A DNA stretch of 40,774 nucleotides, from contig JACSRG010000272.1 of the NCBI GenBank assembly GCA_014879865.1, positions 1 through 40,774 of the forward strand, given 5' to 3'. Positions within the stretch are counted from its first letter, which is position 1, and the number at the start of each line of letters is the position of its first letter. The translations under genes and the position numbers were made by a program. The notes under the pieces were generated by a model. It worked only from the letters and a program-made list of their open reading frames with translations. It was not told where the DNA came from and did not search any database. Origin of the DNA: Anaerolinea sp. (GTDB lineage Bacteria > Chloroflexota > Anaerolineae > Aggregatilineales > Phototrophicaceae). Positions 1 to 6,993 of this stretch are shown one piece after another.

Positions 1-789
1 TGTAGTCGAGTCGTTTGCCCATGCCTTTATTTTATCCCCATGTTGGACGACATTCGACCTCTGGCTTAGCGCTGTTGGCTGCCTATCCCTCCAAACAATC
101 CATGGCTGAAGCTTCGGAAACTGCACTGGCGACGGTGGTACGCAGCGCCAGTCACGGGATACGAGGACTAGCATTTGCGCGCAAGATCCAAGCGTTGGCG
201 CGGGTGTCGGTCGGATTGGACGATCCGTGGTTGGTCACGGGACTGCGCTTGGTTGTCCGCCAAGTGATGAGCCTCGTCGAGACCATTCAGCAGTTGGAAG
301 AAGACATTGAGGTGTTGGTCGAGAGGTGGTTGAGCGAACATCAAGTCCTCCTCAAGCACGAAACTCGGTTAAGACTGGCAGATTTCCCCATCCACAGCGC
401 GCTGTCCGTAGGAACCTTATTGGGCGAACTGGGCTCGCTCGAGCGCTTCCCATCGTTCAAGCAGTTGTTAGGTTACATCGGTTGGTGTCCACAGACACAG
501 GAGAGCGGAACGTTCTCCCATCCACATCCGAAATTGTCCAAACGCGGTAATCGTTTCATCCGGCGCATTCTCTGGTCAATGGCCGTAAATGCTGTTCGCT
601 GGCTCCCGGAGTACCGACACTACTTCCAGCAGCGCGTGGCAGCCGGCAAGAGCAAAATGAACTCGGTCGTCGCCGTCGGACGTAAACCCCTGAGTGTGTT
701 CTGGGCGATCCTCCACAGCGGACAAGCTTATGATCCGCAGCGCTATTTGCATCGCTCCGCCCTTGCCCCTTGACTTCCACATAGTCATT
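1..789 (+). mobile_element. IS110-family element, right-hand part
   Basis: The left end lies outside the window. The element is defined by the IS110-type transposase ending at 773. Only about 15 bases separate its stop codon from sequence that belongs to an IS3-family orfA (from about 790), so the right boundary falls between 774 and 790. IS110-group elements have no long terminal inverted repeats, and none is visible here. Their bridge RNA is usually encoded in the left non-coding end, which is not in this window. The boundary shows that this element sits inside, or abuts, the IS3 copy that follows. Confidence 0.6.
15..773 (+). CDS. IS110-family transposase, C-terminal portion (partial, probably frameshifted)
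   Basis: This is the C-terminal part of an IS110/IS116/IS902-type recombinase, which moves its element using a bridge RNA. A helical linker is followed by the family signature: a helix-hairpin-helix-like stretch reading SLERFPSFKQLLGYIGW (about residues 141-157), then ESG and K-R-G-N-R-F-I-R-R. The serine in the SG motif is a candidate for the catalytic serine of this family. The N-terminal DEDD (RuvC-like) domain is absent. In this frame a TAG stands at 3-5, so the first possible starts are TTG 15 or ATG 21, and neither would give a full protein. Frame 2 of bases 2-19 reads V-V-E-S-F-A, which resembles the expected upstream residues, so a frameshift near 17-21 is likely. I treat it as the remnant of a longer gene that begins outside the window. 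Confidence 0.75.
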   Translation: MPMPLFYPHVGRHSTSGLALLAAYPSKQSMAEASETALATVVRSASHGIRGLAFARKIQALARVSVGLDDPWLVTGLRLVVRQVMSLVETIQQLEEDIEVLVERWLSEHQVLLKHETRLRLADFPIHSALSVGTLLGELGSLERFPSFKQLLGYIGWCPQTQESGTFSHPHPKLSKRGNRFIRRILWSMAVNAVRWLPEYRHYFQQRVAAGKSKMNSVVAVGRKPLSVFWAILHSGQAYDPQRYLHRSALAP

Positions 790-825
790 AAGGCACTGAA
801 GTTGTTCGCGGAGGATGTGCGATGA
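790..825 (+). pseudogene. IS3-family orfA, last 11 codons only
   Basis: Read in frame from 790 the codons give KALKLFAEDVR and a TGA at 823-825. The same ending (KAVKLFAEDVR) is found in the intact orfA of copy 2 at 2311-2343. The TGA overlaps the ATG of orfB as ATGA. Everything upstream, including the helix-turn-helix, the leucine zipper and the A6G slip site, has been lost at the IS110 junction. It is therefore a gene stub of diagnostic value only. Confidence 0.8.
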
Positions 826-1714
826 AGTACGCACTCATCCAGGCGGAGCGCGGCAGCTTGCCCCTCCAGCGAGCATGCCGTGTACTGCACGTCTCCGTGA
901 GCGGGTACTATGCGTGGCAGCAGCGTCGCCAGCCCGCCAAAGCGAAGGACGTAGACGAACGCTTGGTGGCGCACATTCGCCGGTGTTTGCTGACAGCCGG
1001 GGGACGTATGGCAGCCCGCGGGTGACCGCTGCCTTGCGTCAGCAGGGGATGGTGTGCAACCGCAAGCGCGTTGCCCGTCTGATGCGCCAACACGGACTCG
1101 TTGCCAAACACCGTCGTCGGCGACGTGTCAAAACCACCGACAGTCGCCATGCCTTTCCCATCGCCCCGAACCGCTTGCAGCGCGAGTTTAGCGCCGAGCG
1201 TCCCAGTGAGAAGTGGGTGGCAGATTTCACATATATCGACACGGCTGAAGGATGGTTGTATCTTGCGTTGGTGCTCGACATTTTTTCGCGCAAGATTGTG
1301 GGCTGGGCAATGGATGAACACATGGAGTCGGCACTCGTGGAACGGGCGCTCCGTATGGCATTCGCTCAACGGCAGCCAACCAAAGGCGATCTGATGCACC
1401 ATTCCGACCGCGGCAGCCAGTACGCCAGTGCCAGTTACCAGCGGTTGTTGGCGAGTGAAGACGTAACCGTATCCATGAGCGGAACGGGCGACCCGTATGA
1501 TAATGCCTTGATGGAAAGCTGCATTGGCACCCTCAAAACCGAATGTGCGGATCATCGCTTTCCATCCCGGCAAGTGGCACGTACCGAACTGTTTGCTTAT
1601 CTTGAGGGCTGGTACAACCGTCAGCGACTGCACTCAGCACTGGACTATCTTAGTCCTGACCAGTTTGAACAACGCCATTTTCAGGACAAGTTTTTGTTCC
1701 ACTCACCGGGGTAA
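822..1714 (+). pseudogene. IS3-family orfB (DDE integrase), single-base frameshift
   Basis: This encodes the rve-type DDE transposase subunit. It starts at ATG 822 after GGAGGA and reads MKYALIQAERGSLP in one frame. At 981-983 the reading frame is broken. The rest, from V-F-A-D-S-R-G-T-Y-G-S-P-R to the stop at 1714, continues in another frame. The homologous point in copy 2 reads IRAVF, and here a CGG-GTG appears to have lost one G. Downstream, all three catalytic regions are present: W-V-A-D-F-T-Y-I-D (first D), HHSDRGSQYAS (second D) and G-D-P-Y-D-N-A-L-M-E-S (E). The active site is thus encoded but the N-terminal HTH_21 part is uncoupled, so the gene is probably inactive unless rescued by frameshifting. 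The lesion is not at the place where IS3 elements frameshift by programme. Confidence 0.85.
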
Positions 1715-1720
1715 AGCTCA
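1698..1720 (+). repeat. Right terminal inverted repeat of IS3 copy 1
   Basis: Read on the minus strand the end is TGAGCTTTACCCCGGTGAGT followed by GGA. It matches the end of copy 2 at 2650-2673 (TGAGCTTCACCCCGAATAGT, then GGA) with four differences over 23 bases. The TG...CA outer bases are those expected for the IS3 family. Confidence 0.8.
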
Positions 1721-2314
1721 GCCCCGGTCGGAATGATGCAGCAGGTCGTTGGGTTGGGGTTGTCGTTGTGTCAGCGCCATCCGTAACGCCTGCTCAACCA
1801 ACGCGGTCTCCATGTGATTTTCCATTGCCCAGCCAACGATCTTGCGGGAAAACACATCGAGTACCAGCGCCAGATACAACCACCCGTCGGCTGTATCGAT
1901 GTAGGTGAAGTCTGCCACCCATTTCTCATTCGGACGCTCGGCGCTGAAGTCGCGCTGCAAGCGGTTCGGCGCAATGGGAAACGGATGGCGACTGTTGGTT
2001 GTCTTGACCCGGCGCTGGCGCCGGTGCTTGGCAACCAGGTGATGTTTCCGCATCAAGCGTGCCACACGCTTACGGTTGCACACTACGCCCGCTTGACGCA
2101 GCGCGGCGCTCACCCTCGGACTGCCATACGTTCCTCGGCTCTCGTCGAATACCGCCCGGATCCGGGCGACTAAAGCATCCTCGTCCCCCCGCTCAACGGC
2201 TGCCTGACGACGCTGCTGCCACCCATAATACCCACTCACCGACACGCACAGCGTTCCACACGCTCGCTTCACCGGCAGTTCCCCTCGTTCCGCCTCGATG
2301 AGCGCATATTTCAT
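1718..2314 (-). pseudogene. IS3-family orfB, truncated at the second catalytic Asp
   Basis: This begins with ATG overlapping the orfA stop (ATGA, 2311-2314). It reads like the orfB of copy 1: an HTH_21-type N-terminus, SRGTYGSPRVSAALRQAG, then the DDE core with ADFTYID (first D). It ends at HHSDRG directly followed by a TGA formed by the junction with copy 1. The third catalytic residue (E, in the D-P-Y-D-N-A-x-x-E-S motif) and the C-terminal region are missing, so the protein cannot be an active transposase. The remaining 198 codons show no frameshift, which suggests the truncation is fairly recent. Confidence 0.85.
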
Positions 2315-2607
2315 CGCACATCCTCCGCAAACAACTTGACTGCCTTTTTTAGCAGTTCACGCTCCGCCTTGACTAACTCCAGTTCTCGACGTAACCGACG
2401 GTTTTCCGCTTCCAGTTCATGCTGTTCACTCGGTTTCACTTCGCCTGTTGTTGGATGCAAACGATAGCGCTGTTTCCACTTGTTCAGCAATCCCGGCGTG
2501 ATCCCCAGATCGTCTTCAATTTGGCGCACACTTTTGCCACTCATTTCCAGCAACCGTAGTGCTTCCTGCTTGAAGCTCGTATCGTATTTTCGTTTCTGTG
2601 TCGCCAT
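2311..2607 (-). CDS. IS3-family orfA (helix-turn-helix/leucine-zipper subunit)
   Basis: OrfA of IS3-family elements binds the terminal inverted repeats and, fused to OrfB by frameshifting, forms the active transposase. I place the start at ATG 2607 (MATQKRKYDTSFKQEALRL), which is the usual family start; an upstream extension to 2655 would run into the terminal repeat. Residues 1-50 form a transposase_8-type HTH (S-V-R-Q-I-E-D-D-L-G-I). A coiled coil follows (E-L-E-A-E-N-R-R-L-R-R-E-L-E). The gene is intact at 98 aa and overlaps orfB as ATGA. An A6G slip site lies 13 codons before the stop. With orfB truncated, any OrfAB fusion made here would be inactive but could act as an inhibitor. Confidence 0.85.
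   Translation of the reverse strand: MATQKRKYDTSFKQEALRLLEMSGKSVRQIEDDLGITPGLLNKWKQRYRLHPTTGEVKPSEQHELEAENRRLRRELELVKAERELLKKAVKLFAEDVR
2344..2350 (-). other. A-AAA-AAG programmed -1 frameshift site of IS3 orfA/orfB
   Basis: On the minus strand the codons CTA-AAA-AAG of orfA contain the heptamer AAAAAAG in the correct phase. A -1 slip leads into GGC-AGT-CAA and stays open into the orfB ATG, giving an OrfAB fusion. This is the classical IS3-family arrangement. The site is no longer present in copy 1, which has TTAAGG at the corresponding place. Confidence 0.6.
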
Positions 2608-2649
2608 GCCTAACACTCCCTTTCGTTGAGTATAACGGACATCCGTTTC

Positions 2650-2673
2650 CTCCACTATTCGGGGTGAAGCTCA
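2650..2673 (-). repeat. Left terminal inverted repeat of IS3 copy 2
   Basis: The minus strand reads TGAGCTTCACCCCGAATAGT followed by GGAG, starting at 2673. It pairs with the repeat at 1698-1720 of copy 1. It marks the exact boundary with the older IS5-like remnant that starts at 2674. Confidence 0.8.
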
Positions 2674-2780
2674 AACAGCGGCGCTTGAGTAAGGATTACG
2701 AATTCTTACCTGAAACGGAGGAAAGTTGGTTGTATCTCACCATGACCCGTCTTATGACCCGGCGTTTAGCTCATGAATAA
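2674..2780 (+). pseudogene. IS5-family transposase, last 35 codons
   Basis: The open frame from 2673 reads K-Q-R-R-L-S-K-D-Y-E-F-L-P-E-T and ends R-L-M-T-R-R-L-A-H-E with a TAA at 2778-2780. This matches the well known C-terminus of IS5/IS427-type DDE transposases (RRL-x-KDYE-x-LP-E...IRLMLRRLA). The rest of the gene is cut off exactly at the IS3 inverted repeat. It is the oldest layer of the insertion stack. Recognition rests on a short stretch, but the pattern is distinctive. Confidence 0.65.
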
Positions 2781-2782
2781 GA

Positions 2783-3949
2783 TTACGAACCAGCTTTCCA
2801 GACACTTTTTAGTCCCAAAGTTTGCCAGAAACGTGTTCGGAACTGTTCGTATTGATAGTAATTGTGAGCGCGTAAGCGACCAGCTACTCCATATTGCTCA
2901 GCTACTATAGGACTAGATAGAAGTCTAAGAATGGCAGACGCAACATCTAACGAACTAGTTGGGTTATCGACAAGCAAGCCTGTTTTTTCGTGCTGCACAA
3001 TATACTGTGCAGCATCGATGTGGCTCGCGATACAAGGTTTTCCCCACCTCATCGCTTCTACATAAACCAACCCAAATCCTTCTCCTCGGCTTGGCATTGC
3101 AAATAAATAGCAAGAACTGTATAGGCTCTCTAGTACATCATCTGGGACAAAACCCAGCATGAATATGTGTTCTTGCGTTTCCACAGACTCCGCTTTCGCT
3201 AAGTTGACCAACCGATTCGAATCATCTCCCTCTCCGACCAGCACAAGTTGCGCTTCGGGATATCGTTCTAGAATGTATGGCATCGCCTGAATCAGTACAT
3301 CTTGCCCCTTGTACCGCTCGGAGGATTCCATACGCCCGACCATTAGAATGACACGGTCTCCAAGCAATTGAACTGTTCCGTCGGTAGCTGTAAAAGCCAG
3401 TTCTTGCTGCGTTGCTTGCTCAGGTAGATCAAAGCTTGTTTGTGGTGGAAGCGATAGTGGGACAACGTCAATCTTTAAACTCGGGTATGCCCTCAACAAT
3501 TGCTGTCTGGCGTATTCTGAGGCATGGATTCGCCACGCATTATATAATCCCAAGCGACCTTGAAAATCTGGGTAAGGTGGCATTACTTCAATTAAATGTA
3601 CTCTAACCACATAACGGATTAGGCGCATCCATGCAAGTGGTGCGAGTACGGATGCAAGGTTGACATGATCGCAAAAAACGAGCGCGTACTTCTTCTTTAG
3701 CAATGCTCCCCATACTTTGAGTACAAAGTTGAACTTGCTGTTCTGGGTAGATGTATAATCCACTCTCTCAAACTGTTGATACTTCTCTCCCGAATCGATG
3801 GGTTCATTGAAAGCAACAATATCTATCTGATAACCGGCATCATGAAGCGCGTGTATAGCCAAACGGTTAGATGCAGCAATTCCTCCACCGAAATTAAACG
3901 CACCAGTAATGACCATCAGGCATCGTTTTTCTCTTGGTTGTGTCAGCAT
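2783..3949 (-). CDS. Glycosyltransferase family 4
   Basis: This is a retaining GT-B glycosyltransferase that probably adds a sugar to a lipid-linked surface polysaccharide on the cytoplasmic side. The N-terminal domain begins V-I-T-G-A-F-N-F-G-G-G-I-A-A-S-N-R, the glycine-rich acceptor-side loop. The C-terminal Glycos_transf_1 domain has M-V-G-R-M at about 209-213, K-G-Q-D-V-L, and the E-x7-E motif at E290 and E298 (EGFGLVYVEAM). The length of 388 aa is normal. It is transcribed away from the glycosyltransferase at 4033 and its stop lies 2 bases from the IS5 remnant. The gene looks AT-richer than those after 5.2 kb. The sugar and acceptor cannot be told from sequence. An alternative start is ATG 3916, which lacks a convincing ribosome site. 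Confidence 0.85.
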   Translation of the reverse strand: MLTQPREKRCLMVITGAFNFGGGIAASNRLAIHALHDAGYQIDIVAFNEPIDSGEKYQQFERVDYTSTQNSKFNFVLKVWGALLKKKYALVFCDHVNLASVLAPLAWMRLIRYVVRVHLIEVMPPYPDFQGRLGLYNAWRIHASEYARQQLLRAYPSLKIDVVPLSLPPQTSFDLPEQATQQELAFTATDGTVQLLGDRVILMVGRMESSERYKGQDVLIQAMPYILERYPEAQLVLVGEGDDSNRLVNLAKAESVETQEHIFMLGFVPDDVLESLYSSCYLFAMPSRGEGFGLVYVEAMRWGKPCIASHIDAAQYIVQHEKTGLLVDNPTSSLDVASAILRLLSSPIVAEQYGVAGRLRAHNYYQYEQFRTRFWQTLGLKSVWKAGS

Positions 3950-4032
3950 ATCGTTGATAAGACCTTATTTTGGGTAAGGGTAAATTCTGTGCTACTCTAC
4001 CATGAGTCAGATTGGTAGTGGTAGTCGCTTGA

Positions 4033-5199
4033 ATGCCGTCCAAACCCAAGATTCTAATTCTGGTCAATCATTATCTACCCGGATTCCATTATGGAGGACC
4101 TACTCGCTCCATCGTCAATCTGATTGAATGGCTAGGAGATGACTTTGATTTTTTCATCCTCACAAAGGATCGCGATCTAAACAGCAACGTCCCCTACCTC
4201 ACCATTAGCTATGGAAAATGGAATGCTGTGGGAAAAGCACACGTGCGCTACCTAACCCCGCAAGAACAGCAGCTAACGAACCTAGCGCGAATATACCGCC
4301 AAATCGACTATGACAGTCTTTACCTCAACGTTGTCTTTTCAGCGCTCACGATCGAAACACTATCTCTATACCGTACCGGTTTGTTGCCTAGAAAACCCGT
4401 CATCCTTGCTTCACGAGGCACCTTGAATCCTTCAGCACTTAATCTGAAGTCCCGCAAAAAGAGTTTTTTTCTTGATCTCGCACGCAAAACTGGTCTCTAC
4501 AAAAACCTTGTCTGGCACGCAACCAGCCCCGAAGAAGTTATAGAAATCCAGAATGTATTTGGCAGCAAGATAGCAAACCAAGTTTACTGTGTGGAAAATC
4601 TCCCCTCTCCTATTCCACAACTCGCTACTAGGGTTTCTGTCAACAAAATACCGGGAACTGCTCGCATTGTGTATCTATCCCGAATTGATCCGAAAAAGAA
4701 CTTACACTTTGCACTTGAGTGCTTAAGCCAGATAGAAAAAGACGTGGAGTTCGATATCTATGGACCGATCAAAGACGAAAAATACTGGCAAGAGTGCCAG
4801 CTCGCTATTCAAGCTTTACCATCCAATATCCGAGTAAATTACATGGGCGCGGTAGATTTGGATGCTGTAGCTGATGTGTTGCAACAGTATCACCTTTTCT
4901 TTCTGCCTACACTCAACGAGAATTTTGGACACACGATCCTCGAAGCGTTGTGCGCCGGGTGTCCTATCTTGATTAGCGATAGAACACCATGGAAAACAAA
5001 CAAGGTTCAATCCATTGGTTGGGTGTCACCTTTGGAGAAACCGGAATTATTTGTAAACTCAATATGTGAACTGATCGATATGGATACAGAAGCATTTGCT
5101 GCATTATCCGAGAACGCGCGTGATTTTGGACGCAACTACATAAACTCCTCAACTTCGGTTGAGGATATGCGCAAATTCTTACACGATGTTTCAATGTAA
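4033..5199 (+). CDS. Glycosyltransferase family 4
   Basis: This is a GT-B glycosyltransferase for surface polysaccharide assembly. The N-terminus, ILILVNHYLPGFHYGGPTRS, has the P-G-x-x-x-G-G-P-x-R-S-I pattern typical of GT4 enzymes of O-antigen and capsule loci. The C-terminal half holds V-Y-L-S-R-I-D-P-K-K-N-L and the E-x7-E pair at E296 and E304 (ENFGHTILEAL). At 388 aa it is full length. It is divergent from 2783-3949 and lies 37 bases before the carbamoyltransferase gene on the same strand. Like its neighbour it looks AT-richer than the genes that follow, which suggests that these two glycosyltransferases arrived separately. Donor and acceptor are unknown. Confidence 0.85.
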   Translation: MPSKPKILILVNHYLPGFHYGGPTRSIVNLIEWLGDDFDFFILTKDRDLNSNVPYLTISYGKWNAVGKAHVRYLTPQEQQLTNLARIYRQIDYDSLYLNVVFSALTIETLSLYRTGLLPRKPVILASRGTLNPSALNLKSRKKSFFLDLARKTGLYKNLVWHATSPEEVIEIQNVFGSKIANQVYCVENLPSPIPQLATRVSVNKIPGTARIVYLSRIDPKKNLHFALECLSQIEKDVEFDIYGPIKDEKYWQECQLAIQALPSNIRVNYMGAVDLDAVADVLQQYHLFFLPTLNENFGHTILEALCAGCPILISDRTPWKTNKVQSIGWVSPLEKPELFVNSICELIDMDTEAFAALSENARDFGRNYINSSTSVEDMRKFLHDVSM

Positions 5200-5236
5200 T
5201 TTCTGATTCTTCGCGACAAACACGAAGGAAAATTGA

Positions 5237-6988
5237 ATGGCAGTCATTCTGGGCATCAATACCCATCATGCGGGTTCTTCCGCCGCGTTGGTGATCGACG
5301 GCATCCCCGTCGCGGCAATTGGCGAAGAACGCCTTAATCGCGTCAAATACTACGCTGGCTTCCCAACCATGAGCATCCCTAAGGTGATGGAAATCGGCGG
5401 CGTGACCTTCAAAGACATTGATTACGTTGCTATCGGGCGCGATGCCAGCGCGAACATGAGCAAGAAGCTGGAATTCGTCCTGCGCAATCCGACCAAGCTG
5501 CTGAATCTGTTGAAAATCCGCGCTGCCCGCGAAGCCCTCGGCGACCTCAAGACCCTGCTGGTTACTGAATGCGGTGCTAATCCCGCCGATCTGCGCTTTG
5601 AGCAGGTCAACGTCGAGCATCACCTCGCGCACGTCGCCAGCGCCTACTTCATCTCCCCATGGGACTACGCCGCCGGGTTCAGCATCGACGGTTCCGGCGA
5701 TTTCGTCACCTGCATGCTGACCGAATGCGTCGGGCAGGAAATCAAGGTCAAGCAGCGCGTGTACGTCCCGCAGTCGCTTGGATCGCTCTACACGATGATT
5801 TGCCAGTTCATCGGCTACGGCAAATATGGCGATGAAGGCAAGGTCATGGGACTCGCGCCCTACGGCGAAGACGCCTATGCCGACACCTTCAAGGACATGA
5901 TCAGCATCACCGAAGATGCCTTTGAACTCAATCCGAAGTACTTCATGCCCTTCGGCTCCAATCAGGGCGTGGAGATGAACGACAAGGGTGAGATGGTCAT
6001 CTTGCAGCACTACTCTGACCTGATGGTCGAGTTGTTCGGCAAGCCGCGCGAACCCTACACGGAAATCACCAAGCGCGACATGGACTTGGCACACAGCCTG
6101 CAAGCGCGCTTTGAAGAAGTCTACATGCACATGCTGAATGTGCTGTACAAGCAAGTGCCGACCGATAAGATCGCGATGGCGGGCGGCGTCGTGCTGAACA
6201 GCGTCGCCAATGGCAAGATGTTCGATCACACGCCCTTCCGTGAGACCTGTATCCAGCCCGCCGCCGGGGATGAAGGCTTGTCGCTCGGCGCGGCACTCTA
6301 CGTCAGCCAGTCGGTGCTGCACGAAAAAGAACGCTTCGTCATGAAGAATGCCTTCATGGGACCCGAATACAGCGCCGCCGAGATGCGTACCGCGCTCGAC
6401 AAGTGCAAGGTCGAGTACCGCGAACTCTCGCGCGAAGAGTTATTGAGCGCGACGTCCGACGAAATCGAAGCGGGTAATGTCATCGGTTGGTTTCAGGGGC
6501 GCATGGAATGGGGTCCCCGCGCGCTTGGCAACCGCTCGATCCTCGCCCATCCCGGTCGCGCTGACATGAAAGACGTGCTCAATGCCCGCATCAAGCGGCG
6601 TGAGTGGTTCCGCCCGTTCGCACCCGTCGTCCTCGCCGAGCGCCAGAACGAGATCTTCGACTATCACCACCCATCGCCTTACATGCTGCACGTCTACAAA
6701 ATTAAGCCGGAATGGTTCGAGCGCCTAACCGCCGTCCGCCACGTCGATGACACCGGACGCCTACAATCCGTCTCACGTGACGAGAATCCGCTCTATTACG
6801 ATCTGGTCAAGACCTTCGGCGAACGCACGGGTATTCCTGTGCTGATCAACACCAGCTTCAACGAGAACGAGCCCATAATCTGCAACCCGGATGAGGCGGT
6901 GGACTGCTATCTGCGCACGAAAATGGATGTGCTGGTGCTGGGGAACTTCTTCTGCAAGAAAACTGCAGACGCTGAAGCAGGCAGTTAA
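5237..6988 (+). CDS. Carbamoyltransferase, NodU/CmcH/TobZ family
   Basis: Members of this family move a carbamoyl group from carbamoyl phosphate, through carbamoyl-adenylate, onto a sugar or antibiotic hydroxyl. Here it most likely decorates a sugar of the surface glycan. The N-terminal ASKHA-type domain has G-I-N-T-H-H-A-G-S-S-A-A, EHHLAHVASAY (H128, H129, H132) and S-I-D-G-S-G-D-F. Later come GDEGKVMGLAPYG and M-A-G-G-V-V-L-N-S-V-A-N. The C-terminal YrdC-like domain shows F-Q-G-R-M-E-W-G-P-R-A-L-G-N-R-S-I. At 583 aa it is normal in size and all recognisable motifs are intact. The start follows AAGGA. It is followed after 5 bases by the glycosyltransferase at 6994, so the two are probably one operon. 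Confidence 0.92.
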   Translation: MAVILGINTHHAGSSAALVIDGIPVAAIGEERLNRVKYYAGFPTMSIPKVMEIGGVTFKDIDYVAIGRDASANMSKKLEFVLRNPTKLLNLLKIRAAREALGDLKTLLVTECGANPADLRFEQVNVEHHLAHVASAYFISPWDYAAGFSIDGSGDFVTCMLTECVGQEIKVKQRVYVPQSLGSLYTMICQFIGYGKYGDEGKVMGLAPYGEDAYADTFKDMISITEDAFELNPKYFMPFGSNQGVEMNDKGEMVILQHYSDLMVELFGKPREPYTEITKRDMDLAHSLQARFEEVYMHMLNVLYKQVPTDKIAMAGGVVLNSVANGKMFDHTPFRETCIQPAAGDEGLSLGAALYVSQSVLHEKERFVMKNAFMGPEYSAAEMRTALDKCKVEYRELSREELLSATSDEIEAGNVIGWFQGRMEWGPRALGNRSILAHPGRADMKDVLNARIKRREWFRPFAPVVLAERQNEIFDYHHPSPYMLHVYKIKPEWFERLTAVRHVDDTGRLQSVSRDENPLYYDLVKTFGERTGIPVLINTSFNENEPIICNPDEAVDCYLRTKMDVLVLGNFFCKKTADAEAGS

Positions 6989-6993
6989 GCTGG

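Larger units (their letters stand above)
790..1720 (+). mobile_element. IS3-family element, copy 1, left end missing
   Basis: This copy contains the last codons of orfA (790-825), a frameshifted orfB (822-1714) and a right terminal inverted repeat ending in CA at 1720. Its left part is missing: IS110 sequence replaces it up to about 789. The remainder of orfA and the left inverted repeat may lie beyond the left edge if the IS110 element simply inserted. Its protein sequence is very close to that of copy 2 on the opposite strand (1721-2673), so the two are members of the same or sister IS species. Confidence 0.8.
1721..2673 (-). mobile_element. IS3-family element, copy 2, interrupted by copy 1
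   Basis: This copy lies on the minus strand. Its left inverted repeat is at 2650-2673, orfA at 2311-2607, and orfB runs from 2314 down to 1721. At 1721 the sequence switches abruptly to the right end of copy 1, inside the codons for the HHSDRG catalytic motif. Copy 2 therefore lacks its last third and its right inverted repeat. The simplest reading is that copy 1 inserted into the orfB of copy 2. The missing part could lie left of the window. A target duplication cannot be checked because only one side of the insertion is present. Confidence 0.8.

Noticed and set aside
908-1633. Minus-strand frame inside IS3 copy 1
   Set aside because: Antisense of the DDE transposase, no motif.
4973-6322. 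Long minus-strand open frame opposite the carbamoyltransferase
   Set aside because: It runs antisense to a gene with all family motifs. Its composition (many H, D, V, A) is that of a mirror frame and it matches no family I know.
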